Of a stretch of 64,000 bases of DNA, positions 53,467-64,000 are shown piece by piece (positions within the stretch are counted from its first letter, which is position 1; each line of letters opens with the position of its first letter). Made by a program: the position numbers and the translations under genes. Under the pieces are notes generated by a model. The model searched no databases. It was not told the origin of the DNA and worked only from the letters and a program-made list of their open reading frames with translations. This DNA comes from Aphelocoma coerulescens (lineage: Eukaryota; Chordata; Aves; Passeriformes; Corvidae), in the NCBI RefSeq assembly GCF_041296385.1, contig NC_091015.1:89760004-89824003 (forward strand), in the 5' to 3' direction.

Positions 53467-55204
53467 GAGAAGAAGATGTACATGTGCATGTAGAGATGCA
53501 GGTGACAGGAAGCAGAAGGCGGCCACATGAACTGAATCCTGAGTCTAAGGATGTCAGTTTTCAGAGTCCTTCACTCACCACACAGGTATCAGACATCTTT
53601 GCTTTATGTCAGTATTTTAACAAAGTCTAAACACAACACATAACTCTTGAATTTGACAGTGGAAGCTGCAGTGTCCTTTGTACAAAGACTATTAAGTCAG
53701 CTTAACTGCTGCTTGCTAAGGAAAAAAATTAGATTCCTTATATCCTCCTGTGTAAGTCAAATGTCGACCTGTCAAAAAAAGCTAGAAAGGCTTCCCAATT
53801 TCACCAAAACTTCATGTTACACACTCACATGCAAGGACGACAGAAAGGTTTATTAAAACCCAAAAGCTGTAGGGTTAGAGAAGGAACAGATGAAAACCAT
53901 GGAGTATACTAAACATGACCTTTCACTTCAGGGTTTTCCTCCAATCTGACTGCCCCAGGTTACAAACAGTAGTCATTTTATTAGGCTATGACTGCTAGAG
54001 TTGCACTGCAAAGTACTTGTAGTGCTTGTGATGTTAGCTTGTGCTGATAATGTGGGATACTCAGTCATCCTCCAAACAGCATAAAGCAGTTCTGACAATT
54101 CATGACATAAGTTTAATTGTACTATCAAATTGCAAGGGTTTCTCTCAGGCTCATCAGCCTAAAATTTAGTGGTTTGACTGTGCTGCTTTGGATCCCTGAG
54201 CACACCAGCTGTAGCACTTACCACTGTAGCCTAATAGACAAAGCAATAGAAGGGAGTTGGCAGGCAAAAACAAAAATGTGATTTTATGGGCTAGCATATA
54301 CCCACAAAAACAGTGGTGGAACACAAGCCCAAACAATATAGGACCATAGGGACCCCTGTTTATGTAACGTGAAGCCAGAACACATTAAACTCTTAAGTTC
54401 TTTCCAGTGTTAGAGGTTTGCAGCATGCTTTGTACAGACTTTGGAACAGTATCTCCTCTACTTTGCCAGCAAAAACATTACAGATGGAACTGTCAGATCT
54501 TCTTGTTTAGTGGTGCCTGCCTTTCTAACACGTGACTTTTTAAAATAACAACTGTCACTCATCAGATAAGCTCAATGTGTTTTCCAGCACCTGCAAAAAT
54601 GCTTCAAGGACAAAGAATAGATTTCAACAACTGACAAAGTGCCTCTCAATAAGCCATTTTAGGCTGTTTTAAACTTCATGCTTTTCACTTCTATAATTCT
54701 GGGTTTTTGTTGAGTTTTAGGATCTGCCACTGTAAGGATCTGTTGTAGATTTGCCGCTTACTTGCACATTTTTTGCTATTTCTTCATTTTTTCACAGTTA
54801 AGCAAACAGTGGGCATGCAGGCAAGTTCATCCTCAAGATAAATTTTGTGTATATGGTGTAAAAATGGCTACAGCAAGCTTAAGATTCCTGTCCTACAAGT
54901 CTCATTCATAATTTATTTCCTCATACCAATCAGGATTCAGAGAAGGCTTAAGGGTACTTTCAGTCATGTCAGTGGGAGTAGAGGGAAGCCAGCACAAGGT
55001 GTATCTGAAAGGCAGCCTTTTCACAACATGAATTTTCACTGAGATCAAATCCCAAAACCAGATGCTGAAAATGAGTTCAGAGTTCAAACCCGGAGTCTGG
55101 CTCCTGCTACTTTTCTCACTTGTCCTTAGGAGTGACAACTAAAAAAATCATTACTATAGGGTATTGAATAAAGCAGTCTTTTTGTTTAAGTATAATGTTA
55201 TTAC

Positions 55205-55292
55205 AAAAAAAAACCCAAAAACAAACAAACAAACAAACAAAAACAAAACAAAAAACAAAACAAAGAAGCAACAAAACCCAAATCCCAAACAA
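55205..55292. repeat. CAAA-type A-rich repeat
   Basis: Imperfect aaac units, including about five clean copies near 55221-55240, grade into A-rich sequence. The plus-strand open frame over it is compositional and codes mainly for K, N and T. Confidence 0.9.
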
Positions 55293-57571
55293 ACTAATTT
55301 CAGAAAAAAGACCACTTTATTATCTCATAATAAAGAAACCATAAAAGAATGCTGCAGTCATACAAGCAGAGAAAGAGTTAATAAATACAGCACAACCAAG
55401 CTTTTGGGGGCCTCCCAAAATTCCCTGTGAAGTTGCAGAAAATTGCTGCTACCAAATAAAATCAGCTAACAATTAATTTTAGACCATAAACTTTCCATTA
55501 CAAAAACATCAGTAACAAACACTATAAAAAAATCCCTCTCAAGAAAACTTAGCAGAGGTCTAGTTAATCAGAATACCAGGAAGGAAAAAAGCAAACTTGG
55601 AAGACTGACACTGGCACAACCCTTGCTGATAAAAAGGAAGAAGCAGGAAGCAGACAGCTCATGTGATATGGCTTAAGCCATACATATGCAAAGACTTAAA
55701 GCTCTACAAGCAGAAAAGTTAGTATGAAAAAGATACATCACACAAGCAAAATAGCATTTATAGATAAGTTTGATGTATGACAAGTATTTTGGGGTTTTTG
55801 TGATTTAGTTGATTGTTTCTGTGGAATGCATGTTTTTGCTAATTTTGGCTGGTTGAACTACAAGAAACTATTTCACAGTTCCTGCTTCACTACAGGTGCA
55901 GAATCAAGATGGGAAACTATATTTTTCTTGTAAACTTAGAAGCATTTAAAGAGTGCCATTAATAAAGCTAAGTATTACAAGGTAATTCCTTTAAAAAGCT
56001 TTTCTAATGCCAAGCTACATTGACTGTCCATACTAAATTTAGGGAGGGCTATTAAAAAGATGATGTTACTTGCTCAGGCATTTCAGTCTCTCCATGTTCA
56101 TTTTAGACTTTGATGCATTAGGAAAACATTACCATTTGCCAAAAACCCCAATGGCATTTGCTATAGCCATCATTAGAAGCAACTAGAACAAATTTAATAC
56201 CATCCACTTCTCTCGAAAAAAGGTAGCATTTAGCAACATAGACCTGAGCTTTACTCAACAAATGTAGTTTTAATACATCTATTTTAACTCTAGTATTGAA
56301 GGAAAAGTGTATCAACATGTTTCTGTAACAGAGATAATCATTTAATAGGAAGCAACTGCTGACAGGGTTTGTTAGATGCTTACATCTAATTAATTACACA
56401 CACTAGTCAACACTTTGCTCAAGCGCTCAGTATTAATCTGAGTTGCTGGCTAATAAGGTCCTATATGCATATATATCCACATTTATATAAACATGTGGTG
56501 TTAAATATGATACTGTCAGTCTTCTTTAAGAGAAGAGTTTAAGTTTGTCAGTTCGTTCCATGTTTCTTGCAGATGTCTTTGAATAAGTGGTTTCTACCGT
56601 ATTTTTGTGGGGAGCTTTTTTCCTAGGGGTGGTTGCTTGTTTTGTTTTTAAGACTGTCCATTCCATCAAGATAACGTTGAGAAATTCTGTTCTGTGGAAA
56701 ATATGCATGACAACCTAAACAGAGACTGATCTCCCATCTTTTCTAGAGCAAAAAGGCAGCCAAAACTTAATCACAAACCACCTGTTACTCAGACTGAATG
56801 ATGGTTTTCTATTCTCATCTTTAACCAGCAACATAAAGTATTTGCTTTCTTGCAATACTGCATTGCATGAACTCTTAGAGCATCCTTGCTTCCCCTCAGG
56901 TTGAATGTAACATGTACCTGATTGGCAAAACATAGTCAGAGGAGATTCCTATAAGATTATGATTTCAGTTAACTGAATTTCAAATGTTAAACTATGTTGC
57001 CTTTACTTTTTGTAATGAAAGTGGTTGGAAAGTTTCAGCAACCCACAAAGCATTTCCTGAAGGCCCAAAACACTGAAGCATTATCAATTATGAGATCTAT
57101 GTCAGATTTAAAATATTCACGAACACTGCAGTTTGACAGTGTGGCAAAGTGAGTAATTATATGTCCAAGAAGGCACTGCAGCAGTTGCACTGCCAAGTCC
57201 TAAGGTCCTAAAAGTATTACTCACAATGCCACGGGAAGGTGATGTTCTTAGGCAACCTAGTGCCCATTTTGCTGTAAGGATGCAAACACAGGACAAAGTC
57301 ACAGGAAAGGAAAGAAGGACAGCACAGACCTATTGCTTTCGCTGCACAAAAGGCAGCACAGGCAGTGAAAATGGAAAAACACCTGAAGCCATGGCTGCCT
57401 CCAGAGGAGGCTGGGAATCTGTCAGCCAAGAGGCTTGGAGTGTCTGTCCTGCTTATCTTGCTGAAGATCAGAGTAGGAATTACCCATGAATATTGGCTGG
57501 CTTCTGCAATTGCCTTCCTTAAAGAACACCAGATTTCTAAGATGCTCTGTGCCAAAGCTTCTCTGATAAAA

Positions 57572-57603
57572 GGGGGGGTTTGAGGGTGGGCTTTATGTGT
57601 GGG
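57572..57603 (+). other. G-quadruplex-like motif opening a G/T-rich strand
   Basis: G-runs of 7, 3, 3 and 3 are separated by loops of 5, 1 and 10 bases. A G/T-rich stretch continues to about 57705. The last loop exceeds the usual 7-base limit, so stability is uncertain. Confidence 0.55.
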
Positions 57604-59457
57604 TTTTTTGCTTATTTGGATTGGGTGTTTTCAGGGAGAGAGGGACTATTTTGTTTGTTTTCAGCTCGTTGAGTAGGTTTGGTGAGAGCTTTTTTGTTGT
57701 TTTAAGTCTTGGAAGACAGATCTATAGTCAGGAAGAAAAGTAAGGAGTCTTAGGGTCAGTCTAGATAATACTTCATAACAAAAATACTGAGAAAGCCCCA
57801 TCATTGTGTGAGAAAACAAATTACAGTGGTGTTTGCAAGCTGTCATCACAGGACACATTTCTGTGGGTATGAACTAACATCCTATGACAGATTTAAATTT
57901 TCATCCTCTTTCCTATGTGAAAGGCAGTAGCAAAGTTGTCCTTTTAAGTACAGAGATCATTCTTGGGGTAGCACTGTGTTTTCATACATGCAAACAATAG
58001 ATCTTTCACCTATGGAAAAAGACACATGTAGTACTCAATTTTTGCTTCATTAGTTTTTCTTTCTTTTCTTCTGTTTCCTAGGAATCAGTTCCTGACTGCC
58101 TCCATAGGGTCAAAAGAAGACAGGCAGATATGTTAATCGTCGACTACCAGAAAACTAACTCAGTGGAACGTTTGGTTTTGTTTGGTTTTTATTTTCCTTC
58201 AAAAATGGTTTGAGAACCACTGAATCACAGATAGCTGGGTTGCCCTGTTCTGTGTCAAAGGAAGGACAGAAAACTGTCTTTTCAACATGTGTGTTTACAT
58301 GAGCCATTGGCAAGGCAGAGATACTCTAATTCCTCTCCCCTCCCCTTTTGGTCTCAATGTTTTGGCCACTGCCTGATAAAAAACGTATGAAAGAAGCCAT
58401 GCAACAACAAAAAAATTTCACATTCCAAGCATTAACATCACATATGCTGAGCACCAGACTCAATTATAGTTTTAAAATTCATTACAGATGTAGCTTAAAC
58501 CAAATGGGTGCAAGATGTACAGTCAGATATGAATTTACAGACAAGTGTTAGGAAATAGCTGGCAGAAGACAAGCAGTGTTGCTTGCATTTTGCCAGCCCA
58601 ATCTTCTCCCCTTTCCTTCCACCCCTCTCTCCCCTTAGGAGTTTTGGCAGCTGTGTCTCAATCTCTTCAAATTACTCTTCTAATTGGGTGTTTCTATGGA
58701 AACAGAGTAGAAGACAGTACCTCTCCATTAAAGAACTATAAAAACAAGAGGTGTACCATGAAAAAACAGAAAGGATGAAGAAGAATAATATAATGGAAAA
58801 AGTTCTTACCAACAATGAGGAACTGTACAGCCTTTAAACAGTTTAACAGCACAAGGCAAACCAGGACCACACTGATGCTGCCAAGTTACCACATAACCAG
58901 CCGTGACTCTGCAAGGATGGCTTTTGACTGAAACAGCAAACATTGTGCAGTTTTTCACATAAAATCTCTCCAGGCCTCAAGTGCCTGTGCCAGTGGCCTG
59001 ATACAGTCTGTGTCTGATCATATTTCTCTATAACGCAAGATAAAATTCTTTTGCAACTTCATCCTCTGCAAGCATGTACTTTGACATTTAGTGTGACCTC
59101 AGAAGGGAGATTTCCTGATACAGTACAGCATTCCAAGGGGAGGAGCAGAGAATGTGCTAGACTGTGACCGAGACTGTGCACCATTCCCTAATAATGTTGC
59201 ATAGATTAGCTCTTTGATTGGTGTGTTTTGTATACTCGTGGGTTTTGCAAATAGTTGGGAAAGCTTACCAAATTCAGCCCCCAACCAGAATTGGCTGAGT
59301 ACACTCTGGTGATGACCACCAAGAAGCTGCAGCACCACACCAAGAAAACACGAGGTGCTGATACCCAGAAAGAGAGTACAAGGTGGAGCTTGTGTGCTTC
59401 ACCCAATGCCTGCCTGCTGCAGAGGCAAGACCTGGCATTGTTCAATCTCTTAAGGAA

Positions 59458-60194
59458 TGCAGTGAGTTGATCCTGGCTGTGTGCCAGGGGCTCACCAAAG
59501 CCACTCATCACTCATCTTTAACTGGGCAAGGGAGAGAAAATCTAATGAAAGGCTCATAGGTTGAGATAAAGGCAAGGAGAGCTCACTCAACAACTACTGT
59601 CATGGGCAAAACAGACTTGGAGAAATCAGCTTAACTAATTACCAATCAGAATAGGATAATGCAAAATAAAACCAAATCTTAAAAATCCCCTTCCCCCAAG
59701 CCCTCTTTTTCCTGGGCTCAACTTCATTCCTGATTTTTCTACCTCTGGCTCTCCAGCAGCACAGAGGGATGGGGAATGGCGGTTTCAGTCATTTCATCAT
59801 CCATTGTCTCTGTCACTGCTTTCTCCTCAGGGGGAGGACTCCTCACACTCCCCCTCTGCTTCACTGTGGACTCCCTTCCCTGGGAAACATCCTCCACAAA
59901 CTTTTGGAACACCTTCTCCCTTTCCTTTACTAGTGTCTGCAGGGCTGTTTCTCTCACATCTCATTCTTCTCTCCTGGCTGATGTTGTGCAGTTAACTTTT
60001 TCCCCTTTGCAAATATGTTATCTCAGTGGTGCTTCCACCATCACTGATGTGCTCGGCCTTGGCCAGTGGTGGGTCTGTTTTGAAGCCAGCTGTCTTTGGC
60101 TCTGTCGGACACGGCGGAAGCTTCTGGCAGCTTCTCAAAGAAGCCATCCCTATAGCCCCTGACTACCAAAACCTGGCCACACAAACCCAATACA
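59458..60194 (-). mobile_element. solo ERV LTR of a second family, minus orientation
   Basis: On the minus strand it begins tgtattgggtttgtgtggcc at 60194 and ends near 59458 with ggatcaactcactgca, giving TG...CA ends. Internal blocks such as ggctggcttcaaaacagacc, gagagaaacagccctgcaga, ggagtgtgaggagtcc and ttttgcccatgaca are in the order I know from a common bird ERV LTR. That LTR usually carries a long central tandem region; here the central part is much shorter, giving 737 bp in total. The flanking pentamers aggaa and gggag match at three of five bases, so a target duplication is not convincing. No internal ERV genes adjoin. The small open frames inside (plus 59776-60162, minus 59739-59957) are LTR sequence, not genes. 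Confidence 0.8.
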
Positions 60195-63100
60195 GGGAGT
60201 AATCACTTCACAGAATTTAGACTTCACTTAGTCACGTCCTGTCACTGATACTGAAAAAACATTAAGTTTATTAATTACAGAACCGTACATCTCAGCAGTG
60301 TCAGGTCACTGGACCTGATGGCCCAGCCCACCACTTTAGCCGACAATGAGCGGAGGATATCAGTAACAGACATTCCATCACTTCAGATCCCGAGTCTATT
60401 TTAAATCAGTTAAAAGGCACTGCCTACTAGTGAAGGAATTTCACAGCAGCCTCAACTGCAAAAGTACATTCAAGATTTAATCAATTTACAGCATTCCCTT
60501 ACCTCATAAAACACACATAGCAGGAAGAAGGACCACATGTGGAAAAAAATCAGTTCAGAAGCATAATGCAAAATTAAAAATTAAAGAGTGGAGGGGGAGA
60601 AGGGAACTTAATGCTTCTTTATTCAAGAAGTCTGTTGTGCTGGATTTTTTTAGGGTGAGGTTAGGAGGTCTCACCAAAAAACAGGCCTTCAGTGTTTTCA
60701 AGCCCTGGTCACAAACCTTGGTAATGGCTTTTATTTGTTTGTTTTTTAAATTAGTCTGCAAATATTCTTCTCTGCTCTTAGTGATACTGAAGACACTAAC
60801 ACTTGGTAAAAAATTTTCCCTAACTGTAAAATGCAGTTCTCATTAATGCACATGTATCTCTTATAACTAGGTTCATTAACTTCTTCCCTTCAAGTTGTTG
60901 ACTAACTTTTCAAAAGTGCTGCTAGAAATACAGGGCATCACCAGCAGCTGCTACTCAGCTGTGTGAGGCAACAATACCCTGTAACTGTACTGGAGTAACA
61001 AAGCAGAATTGTCAATAAATTTTGGGAGGGCTAATGAAGAATTACTCTTGTATTCCATGCAAGTTCGTAATTTATGTTCCTTCTTTAAAATAAACATCTT
61101 AATTTCCAGCAATCACCAAAATAAAGATAGAAAGTATTAAATACTTGACATTAACAAGTGCTGCTTAGAGCTAATCAGAGATTTTTAACCTCGAAGAATA
61201 AATCTGAAATCCAGTGATAGTTTTATGCAATGGTAGCAGCAAGGAGTAAAACAAATGTACTTTTGTTCAAGATCATGTTTAATGTTGGGATTTGGTTGAA
61301 AATCTCGTTAGAAAGCTACATTGAAGACTGGTGTACTTATCAGTCTACTGATTTTTAAACAATATAGCAGTTAACCTAATCTGATCTCTCTGTTGCCAGG
61401 GCCTAAGAGCTGAAACAGAGGTCAGGGCAGACAACAATAGGTCATGAAGGAAATAAAACATTAAATGAGGTGGCCAGCTGCCAACGGTGCCTTGGCATGA
61501 GGAGATTATTCTTCATCCCCACCTTTCCCAAATAATTCCCTGAAAGAGGACAGTGAAATTTGACATGTGATCAGAGTTGATAAGCCACCCCATAATTACA
61601 GTGCTGTGCAGACCAGTTTTGCTCTAAACTGTAACCGACACCTCCTTCTACCCCCACAAAGTTTCTCTACTACATTCAAAAATATAGCAACAGGGGTATT
61701 TGGTAGTTTTTCTGGGAACCCCCCACTTAGATGAACACCAGTTTGTGTCCCTGAAGGGACACTTATCCTTGTCTGCCTGAGATACAAAATACTGTCACAG
61801 TTGCCCTGGCAGCAGAAAGCAGCATCCTCTAGATGCATCTGGTGAGCAGAAAACCCACACAAGAGGTAGGTGACCCTAGGAACACAGGAAAAAACAAAAA
61901 TAGTTAATTTTTTAATCTCCTTTTGGAGCACATATGAGCATAAATCCATGCATAAACGAAGGTATTTGTAAGAACACTAATCTGCTACCTCAGCCCTTAG
62001 CCACTCTTGACTCGGGAGAGGCTTACTGATATGGCCTTTTGATGAAGAAATGCAGAGAACTTAAGTGATCTTTTACAGAGGCCTGCATACTCACCAATCA
62101 TGTTAGGAAAAAGATTCACCAAATTTCAAGACAGAGAGAACTTTCAAAATTAGGAAAGATTTCTTTTATTCCCCAACTAAATAAATACATTATGTGTTAC
62201 CAGACAAGTTCATCTTTTATGACAGTGCTACAAGGAGCCCTCATTTTCATCAGTTTCTTGATCACTCGTTGTAATTTCCCCAGTGTACTGGGAACTCAAG
62301 TTCCTAACATCTGGAGTTCTTGTCTTCATACTGCAATCTATTTGGTAAGAAAAAAGCTGAAAACAAAACCCCAAATAAGACATCTAATTATTCATTTTTT
62401 AAGTAAATATAGTATTCCTTTAAGTGTGATGATATTCTCCCTCCATGCTCAGGAAAATCAGTGGCAAAAAAAAAAAAAAAAAAAAGGTGTGTATCACAGA
62501 AAAATTTTCTGGTTCTCATTAACATGAGGAAAACCACCTGGAATTTCAATAGAATTAAGAAAAATATCCATTTCCTTTAAACAGATATGAATAAAACATG
62601 TTAGTTGAGAAGAGGAGACTGATGCAGACTGATTCCTTACTCAAAATTACTTTTAACAGCCTGTAAGTGCTGCTGAGCAGGGCAACATGATTTCATGAAG
62701 CTTTGTGCAGTCTCACAAAGATGAGAGAAACAACAGGAGCTCACAATGCACAGAGCACACATAAAGTGAAGCCTTCCAGGACTCCCACTCAGGCAGAGGG
62801 CCAAAGTCATACCTAGATACAACATGAGTGGGCTACTGATTTACTGCAAAGTCAACTGGGTTCACTGTCTAGAAAAGGAATGTTTGCATGCACGTTCCAG
62901 AAAATATGAGCTATTTCCAATGTAGAAAACAGTTCCCATATTACCCAAGACTCTTTTACAGACAACAGAAGTAATTTTTGCTGCCCCTGTGCTGGACAGC
63001 TGCAGTATATCATTGCCATTTTCCATCTCAACCCTAGACAGAAAGCAGAAATACTTCTGATGCACACTCTATTACAATTATTTTAAAAGGAGAGAAAAGA

Positions 63101-64000
63101 AAATTACCTACATAATAAATTAATGCTACACGTTGTTCAGCAGCACACTGGAACAAAGGAGAGGAAATTGAAGAATCATGATCCTTCCAACACTGCTGCA
63201 AAATGCTACCTGTCATAACATTCCCTCCATGTGCACCTTCTGCTGTTCTGCCCAAAACAATAGGCAAAGTGGGACAGTTTTCAATTTCATCATTTTGAGG
63301 GAAATCTATAGCTGCATACAAACTGACCCTATTTCCCTGCTTGCATCATTTGCAGTTATGTACTTTACATTTTCTTGTGACATCTCTGCACATCTTCTCA
63401 CTTCCTTGGAAAAAAAATTAGTGGGGGAACAAGCAACAGAAAGGAGAAAGTTCCTTTTGTCTAGGTTACTTCTCATTAAGCCAACAATAGGCAGCTCCTT
63501 GGACAAGGCCAGATCTGGAATAGGATTTTAGACTACTTGGTACATCTTCACAATATTCCCAAACAAGTCATTAGTTCTGGTCTATTGTATAAGACATAGT
63601 TAATGTTCCTAGACATCTTGCACTAGGTGAGATGTTTTTAGCAAATATTTAATAAACAGCAGAGAAATTAAATGAATACATGCAAATTTTAAACACTGAA
63701 TTTAACAGCTTATTGAAGGTTGTTTGATCCATCAGGTCTACCAAATCATCAGGGCTGCTTTTAAACTGCCATGAAGTTTGACAGCCCCTGCCTTGCTAAG
63801 TGCCAGAGTTCATTTGCTTACAACTCTTGTGCACTGAAATGTATTATATTTATACAAGAGAATTGAAGAGTACTGGATGTGCTACACAGTATGTTAATTT
63901 GTTTCCAGAATGCATCCCTGACATACTGTGTGCACTCCAGGCCCTATACAATTGTCACTCAGAGCAGTGTGAAAATCCAGCCTGGCAAAGACCAGGAGAA
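60195..64000. other. unique non-coding sequence to window end
   Basis: No gene or transposon was recognised. Minus 61596-61949 and plus 63178-63531 (117 codons each) have no domain I can identify. A 20-base poly(A) at 62466-62485 has no retroposed body that I recognise. Confidence 0.55.
62466..62485. repeat. poly(A) run of 20
   Basis: Twenty consecutive A are followed by ggtgtg. It may be a length-variable mononucleotide repeat. Confidence 0.9.

Larger units (their letters stand above)
53467..59457. other. unique non-coding sequence with low-complexity tracts
   Basis: No gene was recognised. The minus frame at 57217-57555 (112 codons) and overlapping plus frames at 57226-57583 are unassigned. 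They lie in a slightly GC-richer block without convincing splice sites. Two low-complexity tracts (55205 and 57572) are described separately. Confidence 0.55.

Noticed and set aside
57217..57583. Overlapping 112-codon minus and 72 to 87-codon plus frames
   Set aside because: No domain on either strand. Frames are open mainly because of local composition.
59776..60162. 128-codon plus-strand open frame
   Set aside because: It lies inside the ERV LTR at 59458-60194 and reads antisense to it; not a gene.
1..64000. Search for prokaryote-type systems (operons, CRISPR arrays, defence islands)
   Set aside because: The window is vertebrate non-coding DNA with avian transposons; nothing of this kind is present.

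Overview
This 64 kb window looks like non-coding DNA from a bird nuclear genome, either intergenic or a very large intron. The evidence is four CR1 LINE fragments (the dominant LINE of birds), three solo or partial endogenous-retrovirus LTRs of types I recognise from avian genomes, moderate AT-richness, simple A- or T-rich tracts and no dense open frames. There is no operon, bacterial promoter, CRISPR array, rRNA or tRNA that I can support. I cannot name the species or the locus.

Layout. 1-7.7 kb: unique sequence with no gene. 7.8-8.45 kb: a weakly supported LTR-like stretch. 9.89-10.11 kb: a GC-rich patch. 10.6-11.0 kb: CR1 copy A, followed by a G/T-rich low-complexity tract. 11.2-19.9 kb: unique sequence. 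19.93-20.07 kb: a compact CpG cluster, the best candidate for a regulatory or promoter element. 22.2-22.4 kb: a minus-strand open frame behind a plausible splice acceptor, encoding a membrane-like C-terminus; it is the only exon candidate I would test first. 24.4-24.6 kb: a possible ancient LINE relic. 25.2-26.3 kb: CR1 copy B, the longest, with a broken reverse-transcriptase reading frame. 26.3-39.2 kb: unique, partly very AT-rich. 39.27-39.53 kb: two small tandem repeats. 39.55-39.89 kb: CR1 copy C, old and internally deleted. 40.19-40.74 kb: a full-length solo LTR with a 6-bp target duplication. 48.13-48.43 kb: a partial LTR of the same family in inverted orientation. 53.26-53.47 kb: CR1 copy D. 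59.46-60.19 kb: a second type of solo LTR. 60.2-64 kb: unique.

All four CR1 copies have their sense strand on the minus strand. No internal ERV genes (gag, pol, env) accompany the LTRs. Most open frames are short and consistent with chance; the longest (181 and 167 codons) show no domain I recognise. I found no convincing new biological system. The items most worth checking are the CpG cluster at 20.0 kb, the minus-strand exon candidate at 22.2-22.4 kb and the inverted LTR pair at 40-48 kb.
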